Assembly: GCA_009691715.1 (NCBI GenBank)
Contig: SIAN01000029.1
Span: forward strand, 1-51,690
Direction of reading: 5' to 3'
Length of the DNA: 51,690 bases
Origin: Planctomycetota bacterium
GTDB taxonomy: Bacteria > Planctomycetota > B15-G4 > SIAN01
Shown here: positions 36,913 through 46,946 of the stretch, in pieces
Numbering within the stretch: position 1 is the first letter of the stretch
Layout of the letters: the number at the start of each line of letters is the position of its first letter
Translations under genes and position numbers: made by a program
The notes under the pieces: model-generated
What the model was told of the DNA's origin: nothing
The model's input: the letters and a program-made list of their open reading frames with translations, nothing else
Databases searched by the model: none

Positions 36913-38301
36913 ATGCGACGACTGCTCCACCTCTATCCAGGCGAAGGCCACACGCGACGCGCGCTGCTCGAGCGCAAGCGCGAGTGGTTGACGGAGCAGC
37001 GCGTCGAACTCGTGCTCGGCGATGACTGGATCGCGGCGGAAGACCAAGCGCTCTACGCCGACACCGTCCTGCTGCCGCCATCCCAGGCGGTCGGTACAAC
37101 GCTCGAGACACTGCTGAAGGCGCCGGCGCTCGCCCATTGCGATGGCGTGCTGCTGCAGAGCGAGGCGGCGCTGCCGGCGGGCGCGCTGTTCGCGGCGGCC
37201 CGCGCGCTGCCCGGCCCAACTCCCGCCGCCGTGCTCGCCTGCTTCGACAAGTCAGCGACGCGTGCCGCGCTCGCGGTCGCCGGCGTGACACAGCCCGAGT
37301 TCGCCATCGCACGCGACGCCGCGGATGCTCGCCGCTTCGGCGAAGCGTACGGCTGGCCGCTGATGCTGAAAGCATTCGCGTCGACGATGGCGCGACTCGT
37401 GACGAAGGTCGATTCACCAAGTGAGGTCGACGCCGCCGTCGCATCGCTGCGTGCCGACCTGCCCCGCTCCCTCGACGTCGCCCGGCTGGCCGACTTCGCG
37501 CGCGCCGCCGGGCTTCCGCTGCCGCACGACCCGCGCAGCCACTTCCTGTGCGAGCGCGTCGCACCGGGCGCCCCATTCGAGTGCGACGGCTTCATCGTCG
37601 CCGGCCGCGCGCGCACCTTCGGCGTGATCGAGCAAGTGCTGACGGCCCCACCGCGCTTCTACCTCGAGGGCTACCTGCTGCCGGCCGACCTCCCCACCGC
37701 GTCCCGCGCGCGCATCGAGTCGACCAGCACCCGCGCCGCCGAGGCGCTCGGCCTCGACCGCACCGGCTTTTCGATCGAACTGCGCGACAACGGAGAGGTC
37801 GCGCGCGTCATCGAGGTGAACGGCCGCCTCGGCGAGGACTCCGGCCTCTGGCAGCTCTTTGCACGGGTCGCCGGCCGTGACCCGTTCGAGCTGGCAGTCG
37901 CCATCGCGATCGGCGAAGCGCCGAGCTTCGACGCTGCGCAAGCAGCAGGCAATGTCCACTCCGATGACCATTCCGATGACCGCTCCGACGCTGCGGCACT
38001 GCGGCACGCGCTCGCCTTCGCCTGCCGATTCGAAGAAGGCCGCGTCATCGCCGTTCCCAACTTCGCGCAGATCGCCGCCGCGATCGCCCGCGCTCCGCCC
38101 GCGGCCCTGTCCGCCGCCGGACTCTGCGTCGTGCTTGGCGAGGAAATGCACGCGCCGCCCCACCCCGAGACCTTTCCCCACCTCGCATGGGCGCTCGCTT
38201 CGGCGCCCGGATCGAGCCGCGCGGCGTACTCGATCGCGCGCGCGCTGGCCTGCTCGCTGCGGGTCGAGGTCGCGCCACCGCGGCTACGATCTTCCGCGTG
38301 A
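36913..38301 (+). CDS. ATP-grasp domain protein coupled to EgtD-like gene
   Basis: 462 aa, divergent from the oxidoreductase with a 54-bp gap. ATP-grasp layout: CFDKSATRAALAVAGVTQPE (loop before the ATP domain), YGWPLMLKAFASTMARLVTK (ATP-binding strand/lysine), FLCERVAPGAPFECDGFI, and the metal-site region VIEVNGRLGEDSGLWQLF. The reaction would be ATP-dependent ligation of a carboxylate to an amine or thiol. Its TGA overlaps the GTG of the EgtD-like gene, implying a shared pathway. A short acidic His/Asp repeat (HSDDHSDDRSD) lies near residue 350. Confidence 0.8.
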   Translation: MRRLLHLYPGEGHTRRALLERKREWLTEQRVELVLGDDWIAAEDQALYADTVLLPPSQAVGTTLETLLKAPALAHCDGVLLQSEAALPAGALFAAARALPGPTPAAVLACFDKSATRAALAVAGVTQPEFAIARDAADARRFGEAYGWPLMLKAFASTMARLVTKVDSPSEVDAAVASLRADLPRSLDVARLADFARAAGLPLPHDPRSHFLCERVAPGAPFECDGFIVAGRARTFGVIEQVLTAPPRFYLEGYLLPADLPTASRARIESTSTRAAEALGLDRTGFSIELRDNGEVARVIEVNGRLGEDSGLWQLFARVAGRDPFELAVAIAIGEAPSFDAAQAAGNVHSDDHSDDRSDAAALRHALAFACRFEEGRVIAVPNFAQIAAAIARAPPAALSAAGLCVVLGEEMHAPPHPETFPHLAWALASAPGSSRAAYSIARALACSLRVEVAPPRLRSSA

Positions 38302-39323
38302 ATCGCACCGCCCCTGCTCGCACCGCCACCACCGCTAGCGCCGTCGACCTCGACTTGGGCCACGACCTCGGCCCGCAAGCCGCGCTCGCGGCGTTCGCGC
38401 GCGACGTCGCCGCCGGACTCGCCGCGCCGGCGAAACGGCTGCCGTGCCGCTGGTTCTACGACGCCGAAGGCTCGCGCCTGTTCGAGGCGATCTGCGCGAC
38501 GCCCGAGTACTACGTGACGCGCGCCGAGGACGAACTTCTGGCCGAACACGCCGACGCGATCGTCGCGCAGGCGCCGGCCGACGCCACCTTGGTCGAGCTC
38601 GGTAGCGGCAGCGCACAGAAGAGCTGCCGGCTGATCGAGGCGCTCCACCGCCGCCAGCCGAGGGCGCGCTTCGTGATGATCGACGTGTCCCGTTCCGCGC
38701 TCGAAACCAGCAGTGCGATGCTGCGGAGCCGGTTTCCTTCGCTCGAAGTTGCGGCGCTCGCGGCGGAGTACGAGACCGGCGTCGCATCGCTGCCGGTCGC
38801 CGCGCCGGGACGCAAGCTCGTGCTGTGGCTCGGCAGCAACGTCGGCAACTTCGCGCGCGACGAAGCGGCGCGCTTCCTCGCCAACCTCCGCGCGACGCTC
38901 CGGCCGGACGACCGCTTCCTGCTCGGCGTCGACCTGCGCAAGGAGCGACGCGTCCTCGAAGCCGCGTACGACGATGCGGCCGGCATCACGGCGCAGTTCA
39001 ACCTGAACCTGCTGGCGCGGATCAACCGCGAGCTCGGCGGGACGTTCGACCTCGCCGCCTTCCGCCATCGCGCGAGCTTCGACGAGGCGGCCGGCAAGGT
39101 CACGATGGAACTCGTCAGCACGCGATCGCAGTCGGTGGCGATCCGCACGCTCGGGCAGTCGTTCGCGTTCGCCGCGGACGAGGCGATCCACACCGAGGAC
39201 TCGTTCAAGTACTCGCCCGCCGAGATCGACGCGCTGGCGGCGACGGCGGGCTTCGCGGTCGCGGCGCGCTGGTCCGATCGCGCGGGGCGCTTCAGCGAGA
39301 GCCTGCTCGCGCCGATCCGCTGA
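38298..39323 (+). CDS. egtD: EgtD-like L-histidine N-alpha-methyltransferase
   Basis: 341 aa from a GTG overlapping the upstream stop. EgtD uses three SAM to make hercynine from histidine, the first step to ergothioneine. Family segments: CRWFYDAEGSRLFEAICATP, EYYVTRAEDELLAEHADAI, LVELGSGSAQKSCRLIEAL (SAM loop), VLWLGSNVGNF, FLLGVDLRKERRVLEAAYDD and a C-terminal TEDSFKYSPAEIDALAATAG. An EgtB-type sulfoxide synthase is absent from the window, and the coupled gene is an ATP-grasp enzyme, so the substrate may not be histidine. Its 3' end overlaps the convergent hydrolase by about 32 bp. Confidence 0.85.
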   Translation: MNRTAPARTATTASAVDLDLGHDLGPQAALAAFARDVAAGLAAPAKRLPCRWFYDAEGSRLFEAICATPEYYVTRAEDELLAEHADAIVAQAPADATLVELGSGSAQKSCRLIEALHRRQPRARFVMIDVSRSALETSSAMLRSRFPSLEVAALAAEYETGVASLPVAAPGRKLVLWLGSNVGNFARDEAARFLANLRATLRPDDRFLLGVDLRKERRVLEAAYDDAAGITAQFNLNLLARINRELGGTFDLAAFRHRASFDEAAGKVTMELVSTRSQSVAIRTLGQSFAFAADEAIHTEDSFKYSPAEIDALAATAGFAVAARWSDRAGRFSESLLAPIR

Positions 39324-39933
39324 ACAGCCGCACGCGCGCCGCGTCGAACGCGCGCGCGAGCGGTTCGGGCCACTCGTGCAGAGCCGCGTGCGTCAGCCCT
39401 TCGACCACCGTGACGCCCGACTCGGGGAAGAGCGCACGCAGGCGCGCCGACTCGCGCGGCGCGATCACACCGTCGGCGCCGAGTTCGATCAGCGCGACGG
39501 GCGCTTTGCAGCCGGCGAACGCGCCGGGCAGGTGCGCGCCGTCGCGGTCGCTCGCGAGGAGCCGCTCGCGCGGGCGCCGCGAGGCGTCCGGGAACCAGCG
39601 CCAGAGCCAGCGGCTTCGCGCCAGCGCCACGGCGCGCGCCCGATCCGGGGCGCCCGACGCCACCAGCAGCAGCGACGCGACGCGCGACGGAGCCAGCTCG
39701 CACAGCGCCTGGGCGAGTTGCCCGCCGAACGACAGCCCGACGACATGCGCCGCCGCGACCTCGGCCGCGTCGAGCGCCGCCTCGATCGCGGCGACCAGCG
39801 TGCGCAGGTCCGCGGCTCCCGATGGAAGCGCCGGCACGACCAGCGCACCGGTGGCAGAGAGTGCGGCACGTAGGCGCAGCGGGCCGCCGGACGGTCCGTC
39901 GCTGGCGGGCAGCAGCAGCGATGCCGCTACCAT
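39292..39933 (-). CDS. Alpha/beta hydrolase
   Basis: 213 aa from the ATG at 39933. Nucleophile elbow VVGLSFGGQLAQAL, LLLVASGAPD after it, and a C-terminal VVEGLTHAALHEWPEPLA with the probable catalytic His. The N-terminus is short; the usual HG oxyanion motif is missing, so the protein is compact or the start lies elsewhere. Its ATG is only 9 bp from the divergent cstA ATG. The 3' end overlaps egtD. Confidence 0.65.
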   Translation of the reverse strand: MVAASLLLPASDGPSGGPLRLRAALSATGALVVPALPSGAADLRTLVAAIEAALDAAEVAAAHVVGLSFGGQLAQALCELAPSRVASLLLVASGAPDRARAVALARSRWLWRWFPDASRRPRERLLASDRDGAHLPGAFAGCKAPVALIELGADGVIAPRESARLRALFPESGVTVVEGLTHAALHEWPEPLARAFDAARVRLFSGSARAGSR

Positions 39934-39942
39934 CCCCGCCCC

Positions 39943-41673
<1,731 letters not shown>

Positions 41674-41674
41674 G

Positions 41675-42250
41675 ATGAAGCGCCTCGTCGTCGACACAGC
41701 GGCGCCTCTGATCGAACTGCCGACCGCGGCCGGCGCGCGCTTCGACTCCCGTGCTCTGCTCGGTCGCATGTGGCTGCTGAGCTTCCACCGCTACGCCACC
41801 TGACCCACTTGCGTGCTCGCGACGCGGCAGTTTGCCACGTCCCACGCTGAGTTCGTCCGCCGCGACGTCGTGCTGGTGCGCGTGTTCCATTCGCCCGCTA
41901 CCGCGCTGGTCAGCTTCGCTCACGGACCCCACGCCCTGCCGTTCACGGTGCTGGCGGATCCGGCCAAATCGGCCTACCGCAGTTGGGGCGTCTCGAGCTC
42001 CTGGCGGGCGCTCTTCTCCCGCGCCGCGCTCGGTCGCATCGCGGAGGCGCGCAGCGCCGGCCTCAGCGCCAACTGGCGCGACGCATGGCGCGACGGGATC
42101 GGCGGCGCACCGGCTGACTTCCTGATCGCCGCCAATGGCAACATCGCGGCCCTCCACTACGGACTGCACTTCGCCGATTCGATCACGCCAGCTGAGGCAC
42201 TGCGTTGGATCGACGCGGCAGCTGCCAGCCCGACGACCGGACCGCGATGA
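41675..42250 (+). CDS. Predicted selenocysteine-containing peroxiredoxin-like protein (Sec43 encoded by TGA)
   Basis: 191 aa if the in-frame TGA at 41801-41803 is decoded as selenocysteine. The frame is otherwise open from the ATG at 41675 to 42250. The residues before the TGA (RMWLLSFHRYAT) and after it (PTCVLATRQFATSHAEFVRR) form the redox loop of peroxiredoxin-like family proteins, which usually read FxRYAxCPxCNL. The result is a UxxC motif (U43, C46). Later, VFHSPATALVSFA, LPFTVLADPAKSAYRSWGV and GGAPADFLI complete a thioredoxin fold. A SECIS-like hairpin follows at the expected distance. An ordinary gene finder would start at GTG 41813 and lose the active site. It is probably a thiol/peroxide redox enzyme. 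Confidence 0.85.
41821..41841 (+). promoter_or_regulatory. Candidate bacterial SECIS hairpin
   Basis: Bases 41821-41824 pair with 41838-41841 and 41826-41829 with 41833-41836, with one C-A mismatch (41825/41837). The apical loop is GTT at 41830-41832. The loop begins with G-U and lies 26 nt after the TGA. Both agree with the bacterial SECIS model: a short stem, a small apical loop with G in its first two positions, and 16-37 nt spacing. Folding was done by eye. Confidence 0.65.
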
Positions 42251-42948
42251 CGACGAAGGCGCCGCGCTGGATCGCGCTCGCGACGCTGGCAGCGGCGGCA
42301 CTGCTGGTCGCATTCGATCCGGATGCTCGCACGTTCATTGCGACCGCGTGCCGGCTGCTCCTCAATCCGAACGTCGTGCAGGGCGTGACCGATCTGCAGG
42401 CGTTCCTCCTGCCCTACGGCGATCGCGCCTGGATCATCACGTCCGCGCTGATGATCCTGCAGTCGCTCGCGGCGCCGATCCCGGCGGTGCCATTGACGCT
42501 GGTGAACGCGCTGATCTACGGGCCATGGCTCGGCGCGCTGATTTCGTGGAGCGCGGCGGAGACGGCGGCGGCGCTGTGCTTCGGGCTGGCGCGCTGGTTC
42601 GGGCGGCCGTTCGTGGTGAAGCTGTTCCGGCCCGCGCTCATCGAGCGGCTCGACGGCTTCTTCGCGCGGGATGGGCTTGCCGCCGTGGTGGTCCTGCGCC
42701 TCGTGCCCTACGTCAGCTTCGACCTGGTGAGCTGGGCAGGCGGGCTGACCAACATGCGCCTGCTCCCGTTCCTGCTCGCCACCGGAGTCGGGCAGGCTCC
42801 CGCCACGCTGGTCTACAGCTTCGCCGGTGCCGCAATCGTGACCGACCCGCGCCATGCGCTGAAGCTCGCGCTGGTCTTCCTCGGGACGATGGCGCTCCTC
42901 GCCGGGCTATTCGTGGTCTGGCGTCGCCGTCGTACTCGCGCGGCATAA
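42247..42948 (+). CDS. DedA/TVP38 (SNARE-associated) family membrane protein
   Basis: 233 aa, ATG overlapping the selenoprotein stop (ATGA). Several helices; family core IPAVPLTLVNALIYGPWLGA, SAAETAAALCFGLARWFGRP, VVVLRLVPYVSFDLVSWAGG and LATGVGQAPATLVYSFAG. These proteins are thought to act as lipid scramblases or transporters. Overlap with the upstream redox gene mirrors frequent genomic pairing of TVP38 proteins with redox or detoxification genes, but a functional link is inference. Confidence 0.85.
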   Translation: MTTKAPRWIALATLAAAALLVAFDPDARTFIATACRLLLNPNVVQGVTDLQAFLLPYGDRAWIITSALMILQSLAAPIPAVPLTLVNALIYGPWLGALISWSAAETAAALCFGLARWFGRPFVVKLFRPALIERLDGFFARDGLAAVVVLRLVPYVSFDLVSWAGGLTNMRLLPFLLATGVGQAPATLVYSFAGAAIVTDPRHALKLALVFLGTMALLAGLFVVWRRRRTRAA

Positions 42949-42960
42949 TCCCCGCCCTCC

Positions 42961-44316
42961 ATGCCGAACCTGACCGATCTCCTCGTCGTCGCCGTCCTGC
43001 TCGGGCTGAACGCGCTGTTCGCCGCCTACGAGATGGCGCTCTCCGCAGCCTCGATGGCGCGGCTCACGTCGCTCGCCAAACTCGGCACGCGCGGCGCCTC
43101 CGCCGCGGTGCAGATGAAGCTGAAGATGGAGCGCAGCCTCGCCGTGGTGCAACTGGGCATCACGCTGATGGGCGCACTCACCGGCGCCTACGGCGGCACC
43201 TCGGTCACGACCGAGCTCGGACCACGGCTGCAGGCACGATTCGCGATGTCGGCGCACTCGGCGCAGTTGCTGGCGCTGGCGATCGCGGTGATCCCGCTGG
43301 CGGCGCTGACCATCGTCTTCGGCGAGCTCGCGCCCAAGGTGCTGGCGATCCGCTACAAGGAACGCGTCGCCTGCATGCTGTCGCCCGCGATGGCGCTGTT
43401 CGCGCGGATCGCGAGTCCGGCGGTCTCGCTGCTCGAAGGGGCGGTGCGACTGCTGCTGGCGGCGCTCCACCGGCTGCGCGGACAGCGGGCGCCGCAGTTG
43501 CGCGACGCCACCTCGCTGCACGAGCTGCAGGCCGCTGCGGCACTTGCTCGCACCTCGAAGCTGATCGGCGCCCGCGAGGAGCGGATCGTCACTTCGGCGG
43601 CGTTGCTGTCGAGCCGCCACCTGCGCGAGATCGCGCTTCCCGCCGCCGACATCTCGACGATCCCGGTCGACTTGACGCTCGAGGAGGCGCTGGTTCGCGC
43701 CCACCTCGACATGCACACGCGCTTCCCAGTGGCGCGCGACGAGAAAAACCCGCAGACGATCGAGGGCTACATCACCTTCAAGGACCTGGTCGCGCTGCTG
43801 AAGATGGCCGACGGCAGCGCCGGTCTGCGCGCGATCACCCGCCCGATCCAGCGCATCGCTGGGTCGCGCACGATCGCCAGCGCGCTCGATGAGATGGTGC
43901 ACGGCCGCACCCACATCGCGCTGGTGGTCGATGAGAAGGACTGGATCACGGGCATGGTCACGCTCGAGGACATCCTGGAAGAGCTGGTCGGCGACATCGA
44001 GGACGAGTTCGACCGCCTGCCGAACCACATGGTGCCGACCGGCGAAGGCGTGATCGCAGGCGGCGGCGTCGCGATCGAGGCGCTCCGCAAGCGTTTCGCT
44101 GTGGAAGCCCCGGCCGGCGAACCGGCGCAATCCGCTGGCGATCGGCCGCTGCAGCTCGCCGACTGGGTGGCGCGCGAGATGAAGCGCGCGCCCCAGGGCG
44201 GCGAGACGATCGAGCTGCACGGTCTCCAGCTCCTGGTCCGAAAACTGCGGCGGAAGAAGCTGGCCGAGGCGTTCGTGCGGCGGGTCGGCGGCGGCACGCG
44301 AACCGCCGGCGGCTAG
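42961..44316 (+). CDS. CNNM/CorC-HlyC family transporter-associated protein (DUF21, CBS pair)
   Basis: 451 aa. DUF21 membrane domain (LGLNALFAAYEMALSAASMA; QLGITLMGALTGAYGG; FGELAPKVLAIRYKERVA), then two CBS domains (ISTIPVDLTLEEALVRAHLD; HIALVVDEKDWITGMVTLED ending in ILEELVGDIEDEFD), and a C-terminal CorC-HlyC transporter-associated domain. The family exports Mg2+/Co2+ or binds adenylates through CBS. It starts 12 bp after the TVP38 gene on the same strand. Confidence 0.92.
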   Translation: MPNLTDLLVVAVLLGLNALFAAYEMALSAASMARLTSLAKLGTRGASAAVQMKLKMERSLAVVQLGITLMGALTGAYGGTSVTTELGPRLQARFAMSAHSAQLLALAIAVIPLAALTIVFGELAPKVLAIRYKERVACMLSPAMALFARIASPAVSLLEGAVRLLLAALHRLRGQRAPQLRDATSLHELQAAAALARTSKLIGAREERIVTSAALLSSRHLREIALPAADISTIPVDLTLEEALVRAHLDMHTRFPVARDEKNPQTIEGYITFKDLVALLKMADGSAGLRAITRPIQRIAGSRTIASALDEMVHGRTHIALVVDEKDWITGMVTLEDILEELVGDIEDEFDRLPNHMVPTGEGVIAGGGVAIEALRKRFAVEAPAGEPAQSAGDRPLQLADWVAREMKRAPQGGETIELHGLQLLVRKLRRKKLAEAFVRRVGGGTRTAGG

Positions 44317-44326
44317 CCTCACGATC

Positions 44327-45331
44327 ATGATCGTGGTGATGCAACCGCTGGCGGGTCGCGACGACGTTTCGGCGGTGATTTCCCGCGTCGAGGCGGGCGG
44401 CTGCACCGTGCACGAGACGAGTGACGACGGTCGCGTCGTACTCGGCGTGCTCGGCCGCGATGCGCTCGCGCTGCGCGATGCGCTCGCCGCGCTTCCATGC
44501 GTCGAACGGGTCGTCGATATCGCGCCCCCCTACAAGTTGGCGAGCCGTGAATGGCGGCGCAGCGCGACCGTGGTCTCGATCGGCGGCGTTGCCGTTGGTG
44601 CCGGCAACCCGGTGGTGATCGCGGGGCCGTGCGCGGTCGAGTCGTGGGAACAACTGCTCGCGACTGCGGAGGCGGTGAAGGCAGGCGGCGCTCACTTGCT
44701 GCGCGGCGGCGCGTTCAAGCCGCGCACGTCGCCCTACGCCTTTCGCGGGCTCGGTGCCGAGGGGCTGAAGATGCTGCGCGCCGCATCGGACCAGACTGGC
44801 CTGCCGGTCGTGACCGAAATCCTCGCGCCCGGCGACATCGACCTGTTCGTGCAGCACGCCGACGCGCTGCAGGTCGGCGCGCGCAACATGCAGAACTTCC
44901 CGTTGCTCGATGAAGTCGGGCGGGTCGGCAAACCGGTCGTGCTGAAGCGCGGGATGATGGCCACGATCGAGGAACTGCTGCTCGCCGCCGAGTACATCCT
45001 CGCGCGCGGCAACACCCAAGTGATCCTGTGCGAGCGCGGCATCCGGACGTTCGAGACGGCCACGCGCAACACGCCCGACCTCGCCGCGATCCCGGTGGTG
45101 AAACAACTCTCCCACCTGCCGATCCTGTTCGACCCGAGCCACTCCACGGGAAACCGTCGCTATGTCGCGCCGATGGCCCGCGCCGCCATCGCCGCGGGCG
45201 CCGACGGGATCATGGTCGAGGTCCATGTCCACCCCGAGGCCGCGCTCTGCGATGGCAACCAGGCGCTGCTTCCCGCCGAATTCGCCGCGCTCAAGCGCGA
45301 CGTCGACGCGATCGCGGCAGCGTTGCGCTGA
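44327..45331 (+). CDS. aroF: 3-deoxy-7-phosphoheptulonate (DAHP) synthase
   Basis: 334 aa, the type I-beta form with an N-terminal ferredoxin-like regulatory domain (~1-70) before the TIM barrel. It joins phosphoenolpyruvate and erythrose 4-phosphate, the first step of the shikimate pathway. Key barrel motifs: VVIAGPCAVESWEQL, LLRGGAFKPRTSPYAFRGLG, ADALQVGARNMQNFPLL, VLKRGMMATIEELLLAAEYI, ILCERGIRTFETATRNT, LPILFDPSHSTGNRRYV and MVEVHVHPEAALCDGNQALL. ATG 44327 starts 10 bp after the CNNM gene. It provides precursors for aromatic amino acids and chorismate, which feeds the futalosine pathway. Confidence 0.96.
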   Translation: MIVVMQPLAGRDDVSAVISRVEAGGCTVHETSDDGRVVLGVLGRDALALRDALAALPCVERVVDIAPPYKLASREWRRSATVVSIGGVAVGAGNPVVIAGPCAVESWEQLLATAEAVKAGGAHLLRGGAFKPRTSPYAFRGLGAEGLKMLRAASDQTGLPVVTEILAPGDIDLFVQHADALQVGARNMQNFPLLDEVGRVGKPVVLKRGMMATIEELLLAAEYILARGNTQVILCERGIRTFETATRNTPDLAAIPVVKQLSHLPILFDPSHSTGNRRYVAPMARAAIAAGADGIMVEVHVHPEAALCDGNQALLPAEFAALKRDVDAIAAALR

Positions 45332-45343
45332 CGCGACGATCGA

Positions 45344-45389
45344 GCGGAAAACGGTTCCGCCCCCGACTCAGGTGAATCACCGAGTCGGG
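45344..45389. terminator. Two hairpins between convergent aroF and DUF1501 genes
   Basis: Hairpin 1 (45344-45360): GCGGAA / TTCCGC around AACGG. Hairpin 2 (45362-45389): CCCGACTC pairs with GAGTCGGG, then, after a bulged A, GGTG pairs with CACC around AAT. That is 12 bp in total. No long T-run follows, so it is a bidirectional hairpin barrier rather than a classic intrinsic terminator. The position between two convergent stops supports a termination role. Confidence 0.65.
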
Positions 45390-45472
45390 AACAGCTTCAA
45401 CGACACCGGCAAGTACTCGCCGGGTCCGCCGCAAGGCGAGCCCGGCCGGACTGCTTCCGTCCCAGCTGCGAG

Positions 45473-46942
45473 CTACGCCAGCAACGGCGAAAGCACCTTT
45501 CCGGCGACGTCGGTGAGCCGGAAGTCGCGACCCTGGTGGCGCCACGTCAGCCGCTCGTGGTCGAGCCCGAGCAGGTGCAGCATCGTGGCGTGGAGATCGT
45601 TCACGTCGACCGGGTTCTCGACGATGTTGTAGGAGTAGTCGTCGGTCTTGCCCCAGCTGATGCCGGGCTTGACGCCGCCGCCCGCCATCCAAAGCGTGAA
45701 GCAGCGCGGATGGTGATCGCGACCGTAGTCGGAGCGCGTCAACGTGCCCTGGCTGTAGACCGTGCGCCCGAACTCGCCGGCCCACAAGATCAGCGTCTCC
45801 TCGAGCAGGCCGCGCTGTTCCAAATCCTCGATCAGCGCCGCGATCGGCTGATCGACCGCCTTGGCCTGCAACCGCATCTCGCCCGGCAGGTTGCCGTGCT
45901 GGTCCCAGCCGCGCATGTAGAGCTGGATGAAGCGCACGCCGCGTTCGGCGAGGCGGCGCGCCAGGAGGCAGTTCGACGCGAACGTGCCCGGCTTGCTGAC
46001 GTCGGGGCCGTAAAGCTCGAGCGTGCGCGCACTCTCGTCCGACAAATCGACCAGCTCCGGCACCGACGCCTGCATCCGGTACGCCATCTCGGCCTGCGCG
46101 ATGCGCGCCTCGATCTCTGGATCGAAGGTGCGCGCCGCTTCGCCGGCGTTCAGCTCCCCCACCAGATCGAGCATCGCGCGACGGTCGGAGCGCGCGACGC
46201 CCGGCGGATCGCTCAGGTAAAGCACCGGATCGCTGCCGCTGCGCAGCTTGCAGCCCTGATGGTCGCTCGGCAGGAAGCCGGAGCCCCAGAACCGCGCGGA
46301 GAGCGCCTGCATGTTGCCGAAGCCCTGCGTGATCAGGACCACGAAGGTCGGCAGGTTGTCGTTCATCGAGCCGAGGCCGTAGCTGCTCCACGCGCCGAAC
46401 GACGGCCGGCCCGGCTGCTGATGGCCGGTCTGGAAGTAGGTGATCGCTGGCTCGTGGTTGATCGCATCGGTGCGCATCGAGCGGATGAAGCAGAGGCGGT
46501 CGGCGACGCGACCGAGATGCGGCATCAGCTCGGAGATCCAGGCGCCGTCCTCGTGATTTGGGTAGCGCGTGAACTTGAAAGCGGAAGGCGCGACCGGGAA
46601 GCGCGTCTGGCCGCTGGTCATTCCGGTCAGGCGTTGTCCCATGCGGATCGAGTCGGGCAACTCCTCGTCGAAGCGCGCGTCGAGGTTCGGCTTGTAGTCG
46701 AAGAGATCGAGCTGGCTCGGTGCCCCCTCCATGTGCAGGTAGATCACGCGTTTCGCCTTCGGCGCGAAATGGGGCCGGCGCGCGCCCAAGCGATCCGCGA
46801 CGCCGGCTGACGCGGCGCGCGCAGCCGGCGCCAGCAACTGGCCAAGCGCGGTCGTGCCGAGCGCCGCGCCGATCGTCTGCGCGCCGCGCGCGAAGAAGCG
46901 TCGGCGCGTCAGATGGAGCTGCCGTTCGCGGATCGGATCCAT
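45473..46942 (-). CDS. DUF1501 protein with Tat signal
   Basis: 489 aa from the ATG at 46942. Twin-arginine leader LTRRRFFARGAQTIGAALG; sulfatase-like DUF1501 motifs VIYLHMEGAPSQLDLFDYKP, INHEPAITYFQTGHQQPGRP, FGAWSSYGLGS, YMRGWDQHGNLPG, LILWAGEFGRTVYSQG and GRDHHPRCFTLWMAGGGVKP. DUF1501 genes lie beside PSCyt/PSD1 genes in Planctomycetota. The start is 4 bp after the upstream stop, so the two are one operon. Probably periplasmic; function not established. Confidence 0.93.
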   Translation of the reverse strand: MDPIRERQLHLTRRRFFARGAQTIGAALGTTALGQLLAPAARAASAGVADRLGARRPHFAPKAKRVIYLHMEGAPSQLDLFDYKPNLDARFDEELPDSIRMGQRLTGMTSGQTRFPVAPSAFKFTRYPNHEDGAWISELMPHLGRVADRLCFIRSMRTDAINHEPAITYFQTGHQQPGRPSFGAWSSYGLGSMNDNLPTFVVLITQGFGNMQALSARFWGSGFLPSDHQGCKLRSGSDPVLYLSDPPGVARSDRRAMLDLVGELNAGEAARTFDPEIEARIAQAEMAYRMQASVPELVDLSDESARTLELYGPDVSKPGTFASNCLLARRLAERGVRFIQLYMRGWDQHGNLPGEMRLQAKAVDQPIAALIEDLEQRGLLEETLILWAGEFGRTVYSQGTLTRSDYGRDHHPRCFTLWMAGGGVKPGISWGKTDDYSYNIVENPVDVNDLHATMLHLLGLDHERLTWRHQGRDFRLTDVAGKVLSPLLA

Positions 46943-46946
46943 CGCT

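Noticed and set aside
41813..42250. Shorter redoxin-like ORF starting at GTG 41813
   Set aside because: It lacks the first strand, helix and active site. The complete domain begins at 41675 and crosses the TGA.
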